From: Cristatella mucedo
Taxonomy: Eukaryota; Bryozoa; Phylactolaemata; Cristatellidae
DNA: 64,000 bases
Direction: 5' to 3'
NCBI GenBank assembly: GCA_009760855.2
Contig: WPIO01000008.1
Coordinates: 11,814,001 to 11,878,000 of the forward strand
The translations under genes were made by a program, and so were the position numbers. Positions 44,740 through 56,587 of this stretch are shown here, piece after piece; within the stretch, counting starts at the first letter, position 1; each line of letters opens with the position of its first letter. The notes under the pieces are model-generated. The model was not told the DNA's origin, searched no databases, and worked only from the letters and a program-made list of their open reading frames with translations.

Positions 44740-45300
44740 CAGTTGTTAATGAGTCAAGCTGAGATGGAGCATGCTAGGTAGTGTAGGGAGCCGTTTGATC
44801 TAGCCTGTAATCCGTCCTATGCCCTGCCGGAGGCTACCACTCGATTTATGACCTCGGCCTCGTGTTCTAATGAGAGCCTGGCGGCAGCTGAATTAGATTT
44901 AAGGATCACGTTGTCGGTTGGTCAGGTCGAGCTGAGCCCATTGTTACGGCCGCCGCACGGGCTGCCGAGAGCTCAGAGACGCCCTGCTCTCATCCGGCCA
45001 CTACAGCCATCTTATCCTCGAACCATGTGGACGAGTGCGCTCTCACCCACACTGGTTTACTGGCTGCGTTCGTGGCTCGTTTGAAATGGAGTTGCTGGCG
45101 TTCTTCGCAGCCGTACGTGAGCTGGATCGACTCGAGCGCAGGCGCTCCTAGACCGGCGTTTATGATTCAGCAATACTTTGACCCTACGAATTACGATGCT
45201 TCGGCGTTACTAGCATAGCTTTGTTACTATGGAGGAAGACTTGCAATGCTGCCACGAAACCGAGCGAAGGGTCGCGACCGGCCCCTTGAGTAGGCCGGGG
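44740..45300 (+). other. coding-like, frameshifted remnant of unknown origin
   Basis: MSQAEMEHAR, a TAG, then EPFDLACNPSYALPEATT and LDLRITLSVGQVELSPLL (to 45084). In another frame it continues YVSWIDSSAGAPRPAFMIQQ to a TAG near 45218. A purine tract and GGCCGGGGGGGTTAAG follow near 45290, which could be a polypurine tract of an LTR retroelement. The family is not identified. Confidence 0.3.
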
Positions 45301-45557
45301 GGGTTAAGTGGCATGTCACTAGTAGTAGCATTAGCCCCCTTCCCCCACTGAAGGCCTAGCGGAGCGCCAATTTACCCCTCTAACTCGAAGCCTCTCCCGG
45401 CGGGCGTAGCCCTTGCCGAACCCTAGTTTTGGTTCCACTTAGCTGATAGTGAGTGCCGGGCTGCCGAAGCCATCTGACTCGCTCTTTCAAGCTTGCTACC
45501 TTCGCCAATAAGGTCTCATTCTCGATCACATGTTTTCCGCGATTGCCCGCTGTCAAC

Positions 45558-46300
45558 TATGTAATGTAACGTATCTCCGTCTGTAACTCCACAAAGCCAT
45601 AAAGACTATGTGGGAGTGTTTTATATACCGCAATCACGGCCTAAGCGGCTTGCGACACTTCATCTCACGAAACAAAGAGAAAGTGGGAAGCATAGCAGAA
45701 TCAGGAGAGCAGTTGAGGTAGTGAGTAGCACGGAAGTGGCAGCTCAGGACCGATGTAAAGAATGAGCCATAGTCGGCAGTAGGACAGTAGTTATCGTTTC
45801 GTAAGAATTGGGGTAGCGAGCTCCATGGTCTAGGACCTACAGAGCCAAACTTCTGTCGCCAACGGTCTTAAAGCTGAGGAATGGTACAGCTAATTTATCG
45901 TCCATACAGAACCTGAAGGCACGAAGAGGCTGAAACTGGTGCAGCAGTTCAGCTAGGTGTGGAGGAGCCAAGCCGCGGCGGGCCTTGTGGGTCAGTGTAA
46001 AAATTCTGTATCCGTTGATCAACCGGCATTCATCCTAGCTCTTTTAGCAAAGGAGACACGTGCTCAAACCTCTGGAACTTGAAGACTAGCCTTGCAGCCC
46101 TATTCATAGCCAGCTGCACTCGCCTAGGTGCTTTCTTTGGTAGCCCAGCCAAAAGGGAAGTACAATAACCAAGCCGAGATAGAACTAAGGAGCTAGTTAC
46201 ATTTTTTTGCAAGCCACTGTGGAAGACAGCTCCTAATCTTAGATAGGGATTGGACGTGATTTTATTGCAAGATTCTGAAAGTTTGAGCATTTGCGGATCT
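45558..46300 (-). mobile_element. LINE family B, 3' fragment
   Basis: On the - strand, 46030-46290 encodes LVLSRLGYCTSLLAGLPKKA and ARLVFKFQRFEHVSPLLKEL, and 45837-46022 encodes FTLTHKARRGLAPPHLAELL. A 3'UTR ends at the terminus near 45558. Confidence 0.88.
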
Positions 46301-46699
46301 CATTCACTCGCCAGTGAATGCGTCCCTTCCGTATTATCGAAATTCACATGCGAATTTCAAAACCTTTAGACGGACTCGTGTTCTCTTGGGGCTCGTGGGC
46401 ATGACCCCAGTCGCAACTGAGGTCATACATGCGACCAAATATTTTCCAACTATTGTATGCTAGAGTCTCCTACTACTACCACCCTCTGCATATCTAACAG
46501 CACCCTCATTCAGTTTGCTTGCTGTCTGTGCCCTCGTCTGCATCCAGAATCATCTGTGTATCGCGAAACCTCAAGATCCCTGATGTTGCAGCTGTCCGCA
46601 CGAAAATATCTTCCATGGTCCTGCTGCTCAAACCTCCTTCCGACCAGCTCTTGCTGGGAGAATGCAGCAACACGACACGATCCAACGTGCTTGACGAGT

Positions 46700-48800
46700 T
46701 TTCACCTCTGACCTAAGCACACTGCTCGCCCTCGCGCAGATGGCCTATGGTTTACCGTCGACATTAAACTAGCTAGATCTATTTAATAGTAAGCTTGAAA
46801 AAGCATACAAAAGAACAGGACTGACTGTCCATCGACAGGCATACGAGGACTACTGTTGATCATAACAATCTATCCTACCGAAGGCCAAGTCTAGCTTCTA
46901 TAACAGATTGTCGAATCACAGGTGCACAATAACAAAATGCGGATGTCGACGATCAACTATCTCTTCAACCGCTCCCAGGTTATCTCCTTACCTAGTAATC
47001 ATCTAGCAGATCCTTTTTCTACCATCTTTGTCGACAAGATAGACAAGGATCAAAGAGTCTATCCCTAAGTGACAGCACGCCATTGAACTCCTGTCCCCCC
47101 ACCAACACGCCCACAGGACAGACTCCTCTCTCTCAATTCCTTGCAGTACCTCAATATCTGCATTCCAGCCTGCTATTAGTGAACTCATCCTGAAATTAAT
47201 CTCCCAGTCAAAGAAGACTACTAACCCTCTAGACACTACTCCCACTGTCCTACTAGTGCGATGCATAGATATGCTGGTGCCTTGCATCGATAAATAAAAG
47301 ATTTGTTCTTAGCCTCAGGTCGTGTTCCTCTTCATTTCAAAACGGCTGCTTCTAGGCCACTGATTAAGAATGCAACACTAGACCAAGAGAAGTTAGGCAA
47401 CTTCCGCCCAGTCTCCCTTCTACTGTCTCTATCAAAGACACTGGAACGAGTCGTCGCAGACCAGCTCAACACTCATGCTGAAACTTCAAACCTAACTAGG
47501 AAGTTCCAGTCTGGTTTTAGAGCCAATCACTCCACAGAGTCAGAGTTGCTTCGGGTTCATATTAACCTTCCCAGGAATGCAGGCTTAGATAAAGTCGCTT
47601 TGCTCGTTTCGCTTGACCTTTCGGCTTGACCTTTCGGCAGCGCTTGACACTATTGATCCCCAAATCCTTCTCGAGTGCCTCTCATCTCACACGGGCATCA
47701 ATGACACTGCACGGCAATAGTGCAGGTCCTATCTCAAGGAGAGACTCAAGGAGAGTATTCATGTTAATGAGCAACAAGCATATGAACAACCGCTAAAGTA
47801 CGAGTACCCGATGGCCCTGTGCTTGGTCGGCTTCTTTTCAAAATGCATACTCTTTCTTTTGCTGAAGTGATCACCTAGCATAATCTAGGCCTTCACTTCT
47901 ATGCCGATGGCGCACAGCTGCACCTGTGATTTGATCCAACCCAGCGTTCCAGCATGTTAAACTCTCTCAGCTCCTCTGTCTTGCTGATATCCGCACTTAC
48001 ATAGTAGCAAGTTTTCTCAAGTTTTCATGTTCCAAAGTGGCTTTTCACTAGATGACCACATCAGCTCACAAAAAGTTAAAGTCTACATACTTTCACCGAC
48101 GAAACATTTAAAAAATTTGGGCCGTCATAGACAGTGGTAGTACATCAAAGTTGGTCCATGCTAAGGTGACATCCCGTCTCGACTTTTGTGTTCAATCTAT
48201 GTAGGTCTACCGGCCCTATGCAATCAGGCACTGACAGTTTGTGCAGAAACTCTGTAGCTCGGCGGGTCTGTTTTAATCATAGAAGTAACGATATTACACT
48301 ACTTCTCATCGACCTGCACTGCCTCCCAATCAAGCAGCACATCGACTTCAAGGTTTTGTCTCTCACTTTTAGGTCTCTTAATTCTCTGGCTCCAGCCTGC
48401 CTACCAGAACTACAATCCAATATATGCCGCCCGCTAAGTATGTGAGACCCGCTTTTCGGACTCAAATCGTTTAGCTATACCTCTAACTAGCCACAAATCT
48501 TTTGGATACCGTGATTTTATTTCGTAAGCTCCCAAAGCCTGGAACACACTGCCGACTGACGTCACAAAATCTTCTGACTCAATGACATTACAAAAAAACG
48601 CTGAAACCCATCCGTTCCTCAAAGCATTTGCTGGGTTCGCGTGAATTGTTCTTTGTGTTCTTATGTAGGTCGACTAAGTTCCAGTTATTACTAATATACT
48701 GACGTGCTCCTTTACCGTATATGTAAAGTTTCTGGAAGAGCTCTAATTCTCTGAGGGCACTATTAAATGCCTTACTACTATAATAATAATTATTATTATT
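46700..48800 (+). mobile_element. LINE family A, long decayed copy
   Basis: 47303-47629 encodes FRPVSLLLSLSKTLERVV, FQSGFRANHSTESELL and LLVSLDLSA (RT motifs 1-3). Decayed YADD-region sequence (FYADGAQLH) lies near 47900. 48188-48445 encodes LHCLPIKQHIDFKVLSLTF. The tail reaches about 48790. Numerous stops and frameshifts. The upstream limit is uncertain and may extend to 46440. Confidence 0.75.
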
Positions 48801-49004
48801 ACAATCCAAAAATGCTTACGTCAGCCATCAATCATCTCCTTTACGGCTTCCATTTCAGTGCTGCATTTAGTGAGCCTTCCTGCGATCTAGCAGATATTTA
48901 TCAAGTGCATTATTATTATTATTTGTTAGCTACTTTTGCAGCTAGCTAGACAGCATCATAAAAGTCCATCTCCGAGGTGGCATGTCACAGGAATCTTCGT
49001 TCAT

Positions 49005-49560
49005 GGCTCGATTTCTACTCCACCTTCAAGCCTAGAATTACTGATCGTATTTTGAAGTTAATCTCCCAGTTTAAGATGACCACTAGCTTTACTTAAAAAC
49101 ATATCAACTATTCACCTTTTGATATGCATAAACTACTGCTTTCCTGCATGACATAATAAGTATGACTTTAGCCTCAGGTCTTGTTTCTGAATCCTTTCAA
49201 AGAAGCTATTGTCAGGCCACTCGTAAAAATAAGTCTATGCCTGATCAAAAGAATTTGAGCAGCTGCCACCTTGTCTCTCTAATACACTCCTATCAAAGAA
49301 ACTCGAACAAGTAGATGGAGACCAGTTACAATCTTACACGGAAATATCAAATCTAGAAAGTAAATTCAAGTTAGTTTTAGAGCCAAACAACCCACTGAGA
49401 AAACACTTAGCGTATGAAGATCTCAGAAATGCCCACTTAACTAAAGTATCTCTCCTAGTTCTGTTAAATTTCTCAGCAGCCTTTGCCATCATTGACCGCC
49501 ACACTTTTTGAGTAACTATTTTCTCGCCTAGGCATCATTGATCCTGCACTGCTCGGGCCT
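49005..49560 (+). mobile_element. LINE family A, decayed RT fragment
   Basis: Nucleotide pattern parallel to 47150-47700 (CTCGTAAAAATAAGTCTATG, TCTCTAATACACTCCTATCA, TTTAGAGCCAAACAACCCAC). No open frame remains. Confidence 0.6.
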
Positions 49561-50579
49561 AAGTATATCCCAGACCTGCTGAAGCGGCCTGTTTAGCGTG
49601 CCGCATCAGGCCCTCCAAATTAAAATTAGAATATATTTAATTTGTATTGCACCCTAAGAGAATCAGGCTCCTGCCGCATCAGGCCCTCACAATCAGGGTG
49701 CCAATTTCCTTTTTTAGACAGGTCTAAATTCGTCTCCGAGGTGACGCACTACCAATTCGTAGCTTCAGGTTTCGCAGCATTAAGGTATACAAATGTTTTG
49801 GAAAACGATAAAGAGATTTTCGGAAGGGTGCGCCTTCGAAGCACTCGGATCTAAGCATCTAAGGATCGTAATATTCAGCCATGTTGCTCCTCCTATTTTC
49901 TCCAGCGTCATGCGCCTGACAGCTAGACGAGCATTATCTTTTTAACTTGTTCAGCAACAGCTAAGTGCTTGTAACGATAGCTACCTAATAAGCCAATTAT
50001 TTTTTTTCATAAAAACCTATTTTAAATACTTTGGGACTTTTGGGCATTGCCTTTCTAGTATTTGTTGGCTTTCTTGACTGCATTCGTTTTACCCATGTAA
50101 CGGAGCTGCCTCAAGAACACCTCCAACATTGAACCGCACAGCTGCACCAAATGAATTGGAATAGAAAGAAAGCACACCTGCTGCTGGTTTGCTGAGCTAT
50201 CAGGAAAGGTAGCTGTGCTGTGTGATATCAAGCTGGTGACTTTCGGTCACACTCGCTTAAGGCGACTCGATGAAAACAGTTATTCCTGATATGAGTCTGG
50301 TCTTGGCTGCGGGCTGTAACGAGCGGCTGCAGACGACCACAAATCGCCGTAACGTCTAGCTAGTACCTGCTCTCGCTGCTGCTGCTTGCTGCCTCAAGCC
50401 ACGGAAACGCTGTCAATGGGGAGGGCGAACAAAGCCAGCTGTCGCCGCGAGACAAGCGTAAACACTTGCTGTTCATAGAGGCAGCCTTTTCCCCTTATAT
50501 AGCCCGATTCACGGGACGCGCTCTACGGGAATTATTCGCGTCGTCAGCTCCCGGTGCCGTATTATGACCTTTAGCCCTG

Positions 50580-51031
50580 CTTTAGCTTCACCAGGCCAAG
50601 CATCGTACCACCCACTTTTCGGAATCCAACAGTTTACCAATACCTCTTAAAAACCTCTAATCCTTTGGATACCGTGCATTTAGTTCGTATGCTCCCAAAG
50701 CTTGAAACTCCCTCCCGACTTACGTCAGAACATCCCCTGACTTGACCACATTTAAAAGAACTTAAAAACACACCTACTAAGGACAGCGTTTATTGGGTCC
50801 CTTTGATTCGTCCTTCATGTGCTTATGCGTGCCGACACTGTGCATGCTGCCACTAACCACATTTGCATGCTGACTCTGTGCATGTCACCCCTAACCATTT
50901 TATTCGCGTTGTTTATCAAACATGATATGACTCACCATTCAATCGCGTTTACCTTTGCAGCAAATGTAAATCGCCTAGAGAGAGATTAAGTTCTCTGAGG
51001 GAGCTTTATCAAATGCATTATTATTATTATT
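50580..51031 (+). mobile_element. LINE family A, 3' end
   Basis: Begins CACCAGGCCAAGCATCGTAC (coding for HQAKH) and keeps the full 3'UTR and tail with (ATT)n, with frameshifts in the short coding part. Confidence 0.85.
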
Positions 51032-51554
51032 CGTGCGAGCGATGAGCCGATTTCGCCGGTGCGGTTCACTTTGCATAGCAGCTTCTCTCATACTGCTACA
51101 AGCACGTGCGTCCAAATTGCTGCAATAGAATCAGATACACCTTAAATTGGTAAAGTTGGAGCTCATAGTCAAAAGGCTCGTCGCCACATCTGTTGACCTT
51201 CAGTGAAAGAATTTTGATGGCGGTATCGTATCGTTAGCAGCCGGCCTCGGTCAGTAATGCAAAGCGCGCTGGCACGAAGCATTCACTGTGCATGTAAACC
51301 ATCTTACCCTCTCTGATTTAGACATCTTTAAAAAGTATACAAAAGATAATAGCACACAAATATAATAAAATACAATAATATAATAAAAGTATATAAAAAT
51401 CAAATTGCTTGCAGCCTAAACTGTGACCTACAGGCTGTGAGGTCTGTGTGGTTTATACCCACGATAGAGTAGCGCTATGCTATCGCATCAAAATTACTCA
51501 TCGATGTCGCTTTTGGTTTAGTTGGATTCCCCACTGCTCCGCAGGCTTAAGAGT

Positions 51555-51655
51555 AAGATATAGTATAACTCATTTGTATAGCACCTTAAGAGAACTTAAT
51601 ATCTATCCAGGTGCTTCACATACGCTGCAGGGCTCGAGCCAACGACGGCACGTTC
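51555..51655 (-). mobile_element. SINE-1 copy, 3' half
   Basis: On the - strand: TTGGCTCGAGCCCTGCAGCG (B box), GTGAAGCACCTGGATAGATA and TTCTCTTAAGGTGCTATACA. The A-box half is missing. Confidence 0.7.
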
Positions 51656-51814
51656 AAACCCCTAACAATATATAATGTTATAGTAGCTGCAATTTTCTTT
51701 TATAAATGAGTCATACGTCTCTTGGGCATAGGAAGCCTAATCCGAGACTCGTGCACCAAGCATCTTGTAAAACATTTTGTATTCCAGATTAATTAGATCG
51801 TAATATCTTAAGTA

Positions 51815-52130
51815 GAGATAAAGTTGGTGCAAAACTCTGCAGCTAGGCCTGTCTGTCGTGAGCGTCGCAGTTGCCACATCGCACCCCTTCTCGCCGACCC
51901 GCACTGGCTTCCAGTCAAACATCGACTTTAGGGTTGCGTCACTCACTTTTAGGTTCCTTCATCCTTTAGCTCCAGCCTACCTATCAGATCTATTCCCCCA
52001 CCAGGCTAACAATCGTACCACCCGCTATTCTGAATCCAATCGTTTACCTACTTTTCCTTTGCTCCAAATGTAAAGTGCCTAGAAAGAAATTGAGTTCTCC
52101 GGGGCCGCCATATCAGATACATTATTATTG
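51815..52130 (+). mobile_element. LINE family A, 3' fragment with internal deletion
   Basis: Encodes VQNSAARPVC, then ATSHPFSPTRTGFQ and FLHPLAPAYLSDLFPHQANN (51858-52073). It then jumps to the terminal tail (AAATGTAAAGTGCCTAGAAA), so most of the 3'UTR is missing. Confidence 0.75.
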
Positions 52131-52667
52131 TCACCTTGACGATACCGTGTAAGCCGATCTGAACAATAGCAGACTAGGTTTTTAATAGGGATTTTTTATC
52201 GCAAAATTAATTTGCACTGATGGTCCTCAGAGAAATGAGCTGCATTTAGCAATCAACTTTTCATCATTTGATCATTTTGAGACTAAGTAAAGGAACATCC
52301 CCTTGAATCAGGTTTGCCTTCTCTTCAAATAAAATTTACATGTTTTGATCAGAAGCAGTGAAAACTGCAGAACAAAGTATTAAAACATGCGATATTAATC
52401 TCAGCAAAAACAGCAGCCACAATTGAATCACTTGATACAACACAACTTATTAGCCAGAAAGACAGATCCACGCTCTTCTATATTAAAAGATGGTAAGTCA
52501 ACGACTAAATTCGGACAAAAATGTATAGGGTGAAGCTCTAAATAAATTTCTTCCAAAACTTAATGCTGGGCGTATTTGATTTAATTGTCTGCAGGTAAAT
52601 GCGGCTGAGCGTGTAATCGAGTTAATTGATAAAATATTTATTGCTTTTATCTTTAATGCAAACCTTA
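52131..52667. other. AT-rich, nothing recognised
   Basis: Lies between a LINE-A tail and the foldback SINE-2. Confidence 0.4.
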
Positions 52668-52808
52668 TGGCACACTAGGTAAGGTGGTTGCCGCAGGAAT
52701 CGAACCCATTCCTGCGGTGGGCGATTCTTTATCGCCACTGCAAGCGGTGGTGATAGCCGTAAAGGCTCTTCTGTCGCAATAAAAAGAGGCTGTTTAATCA
52801 GCTAGGAT
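52668..52808 (+). mobile_element. SINE-2 copy with internal foldback
   Basis: It begins GGCACACTAGGTAAGGTGGT and ends AGAGGCTGTTTAATCAGC. In the middle, the B-box region appears first inverted (CCGCAGGAATCGAACCCA) and then direct (TTCCTGCGGTGGGC), replacing the normal anticodon-side sequence. Confidence 0.82.
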
Positions 52809-53119
52809 TTTTATTTGAGACTGGATTTTATTTTGCTTGCGTTATATTTAATAAAAAGAAAATGATTTCCAAAATGCCATGAACCTTCAACACAAGAAAT
52901 GACGACGCGTGGGTGGTAAGCGATGCCCATTTGTTTTGCATAACAAAGTGGTGCAACAGAGAAGTCTTTAGGTGCTGACATTCGTGAAACAGCAGAAAAC
53001 TTACGACCTCCGAGACTCACAATAACTAATTAACCGCTCTTAGCAACAAAATGTCAAAGAGCATCAGGCTCTCGCAGATTACTTCAGCAGCCTCCGGATT
53101 GGCTAACTGCAGGCACTGA

Positions 53120-54752
53120 CCTGCCGGTGCTGCACTTTATGACAAGTATTCCCTTAGCCTCGGGTTTAGTCTCGGCAACCTTCAAAGAAGCTTTCTTGGG
53201 CAACTTACTAAGAAGTCGACGATAGACCAGGGGAACTTCCGCCCACAACTCTCCCAACTGGCGTCCTATCAAAGGCGCTGGAGCGAGTAGTGCAGACGGG
53301 CTAAACTCGTATACTGAAACTTCAACCCTCGCAGGAAAGTTCCAGTCAGTTTTTAGAGCAAACCCCTCGTTAGAGTCAGAACCACTGGGTGCAATGACTG
53401 CTTCATCAAGAATGCTGACCTAGGTGGAGTTTGTCTACTAGTTCCGTGGGATCACTCTCTGCATTCGATATCGTTAATCGTGACGTCTTTCTCGAGTCCT
53501 ATCTTCTCGGCTGGCTATCACTGGCGAGACGCTGCAATGATAATAGGAGTTTTCTCAATGCGAGATATCGGGTGTAAGTTTCAAAGGTCAACGGGTCAAT
53601 GGTCAACGAGGGAGTCACTAAAGTACGGGGGTACCCCAGGGAGCTAGTCCAGGTCCACTTCTTTTCACAGCGTATATTCTCACTCTTGCCGATATGTCTG
53701 TCGTCAATGCACAACCTAGGCTTTCATTTTTGTGCAAATGACAAGCAGCTGCGTGTGCTTTGATCTTTACCGCCCTCCAGAACGAGCAGGAAAGATAAAA
53801 GCGGCTCTCTGTTCAGCTCCCTTGCCGCTTGTATTGATGACGTTCACATTTATGTGGCAACAAACTTTCTCAAATTGAATGCAAAATCAAATTTACATTT
53901 ATGGCCAAAATATTTGTATAGGGAAATTTGAAAGCAAAATTCAAAATAATGTACTCTGCGAGACAAGCTCTTGTAGCATTTACACGAAATCTAGGAGCCG
54001 TGATCCAAAATGAACTTTCTCTAGATGGACATATAAACTCCAAATGTAAATTGGCCTACTTCCAGCTACGTAACATTGCCAAAACTCGGTCTTGTTTAGG
54101 TAAGGATACCATAGCCAACCTTATCTATGCATTTTTATATATCGTATATACTTTGTATTTCTGTATTAGCAAGTTTTACTGACTGTGCAATAAGATGCTT
54201 ACATTAGTGCTAAACTCGGCAGCGAGGCTGGTCTATCGTGAAAGTCGCAGTTTTCACATCACACCACTTCTTAGCGAAATGCACTGGCTCCCTATCAAGC
54301 AGCGAATCGAATTCTATGTTTCGTCACTCGCTTTTAGGTCTCTTCTTTCTACTGCTTAAGCCTACCTATTAAATCTACTTCCCAATTGGGCTAGGCAACG
54401 TATCACCAGCTCTACTGACTCAAGTCGTTAAGCTGTACCTCAAACCAATCTCAAATCATTGAGACACCTTGCCTTTAGTTAATTTCCCAAAAGCCCAAAA
54501 CCCACTCCAACTGATCACGACATCCCCAGACTTAACGACATTTATGCAGAAGCTAAAAACGCGCCAGTTTCTCACAGTATTTGCTGGATCCGTGTGAATT
54601 CTCCATTGTGTGCTTAAGCGTGCTGGCGCTGTGTATGTTATCACTAACCATATTGACAAGCTTCCCTTGCAGCGCCTTAAATTGCTTAGAAAGAAATGTA
54701 GTTCTCAGAGGGCGCTATGCAAATGTATTATTATTATTACTATTTTTATTAT
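53120..54752 (+). mobile_element. LINE family A, decayed RT copy
   Basis: Fragments of RT motifs lie across the stretch: FQSVFRANPSLESE near 53340, GVPQGASPGPLLFTAYI near 53630, ACIDDVHIYVATNFLKLN near 53830, RNLGAVIQNELSLDGHI at about 53975 and RLVYRESRSFHITPLL near 54225. The tail with (ATT)n ends near 54750. Many frameshifts. Confidence 0.8.
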
Positions 54753-55552
54753 CGAACCCGATGATTTGAAACGTTGAATTTTCAATGGACAGCAAATAAT
54801 AATAATAATAATGAAAATCCGTCATTAGCATCCTAAGAAAGAGCGAAAATGGAAAGCTCTCTCTTAACGACGTATGCAGATAAAAACAATACAAGTCCAC
54901 AAACTTAGCTATGCACGTGTGCATGTTAGAATTCATATACACGTTAATAATATCTTTTGTATTTCCTTAGCTTTTTAGATTTTTTCAATTGTATAGATTA
55001 AGATTTGCTGCAAATCAGAATCATGAAGCCAAGTGGAATTTCTATCAATAGAGTAAACACTTACGAAAATAAATGTGGCTCCGATTACGCGAGGTAGATG
55101 CTGACTCGTATGCAAAGACCCGCGGATTTATTTTCTAGAAAGCTACGTACTTTTTTCAATCTGTATACTGTGGCGGTCTGACAATCTCTCGCTCAAGCTC
55201 TAGATAAAGTTTTGAATGAAGGTATTGAATGCATAGCGCTCATATAACACTAGGCTGTATTACATATTTCATATAGACTAAATGGTCGGCTCAATAATAA
55301 AGGAATTTGAGCGTGAAATTTCTTGCTAAGAAACGGTGAGGAGGATACTTTCTTGCAATGCTGGTAAGTCTGAGAAATCGCACATGCCAGAAGAATATAC
55401 AGACTGCTTGTTTTTTCATTCCAAACCCCTGGACGCTACGTGTGAGAGAGCGGCAATGCTGACCCATCCTAGCACAAAGAGAATACATAAGTCTGTCCCT
55501 CTGGGTCCCCGAGTATATCTTTGGCCGAGGCTTCTGCTGCCGGTAAAGGCCG
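54753..55552. other. AT-rich, nothing recognised
   Basis: Short (TAA)n at 54795-54812. Unclear whether its right end belongs to LINE B. Confidence 0.35.
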
Positions 55553-56587
55553 GTGCCTAGATCTATGTACCGTCTCTTCCCACGATTAGCTGACCGAGCA
55601 TGGTTCACATCAGACAAAGTCTTGCGGCGAGCCTGCTGCGTTAATCTAGTTGTTGATACCGAAACCTGGATGGCGCCTTGTTCCAGTAGCTGTATTTCCG
55701 AGACCATCCCACCCGGGTTCTCATTCTATCAGTCCATGCGTTCTGACAAGGTTGGTGGCGGGGTTGCAATTGTGGTTCGCGAATCGTTTGGCTATAGAAT
55801 GTGCAGTTTCTCGCATGGGTCATCGTTTGAATCGGTTGCTATCAGGTCTTCATCAAAGACAATGCCTCTCACCGTTGCGATATACCGGCCTCCTTCTGGC
55901 TGTCTAAACTTGTTTATAGAGGAGTTTTCAGAGTTCCTCGCTAAAATATTTGTGTGTGACAGGCCGTTACTGATTGTAGGAGACTTCAATATTCACGTTG
56001 ACAACCCTAGCGACAGCCAGGTCCGCTCGTTTCTTGACTGTCTGGAGAATTTTGGTTTGGCCCAACACGTTAATCATAGCACCCACGTCGGTGGCCACAT
56101 TCTAGATCTCGTGATCACTAAGGATGTCCTGCCCACTGACTTTGTGGTGTGCCCACTGACCCTCTCAGATCATTGTTCGGTCTCGTTTACTGTTCCTGCT
56201 CCCTCGTACGTACAGGGCAATGTCGAATTTGCCAAACGACGTAACTTACAAAGCATTGACATGGACAAGTTTTTGAAATCTGTTTGTGATGCAGGCCTTC
56301 TTGATCTGCATTCAGACTCGACCGGCAGCCTCGATACCCTCACTGATGCGATGAACATGACACTCGGGAGTGCTCTTGACAAGCATGCTCTCATTCATTC
56401 TTTCCGAGTTCAAAGTCTTGGAGATTCATTTCAATTTACAAAAAAACTCCTTAAGATGCGCCGTGTTAAGCGCAGGCTGGAACGTCGTTTCAAGAAATCG
56501 GGGTCTGAGGCAGACCTAGTCAATTATAAAGACTTCCTTCGAGTTTACACCCGAAAGCTTAAAAAACCAGGGCTTTTTTTTCATTAG
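55553..56587 (+). pseudogene. LINE family B endonuclease ORF segment
   Basis: 344 codons. An apurinic/apyrimidinic-like endonuclease with catalytic motifs TETW, YRPP, GDFN, DLV and SDH is followed by a basic linker (KMRRVKRRLERRFKK). The frame is lost at a T-run. The first residues may be non-element sequence. Confidence 0.85.
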
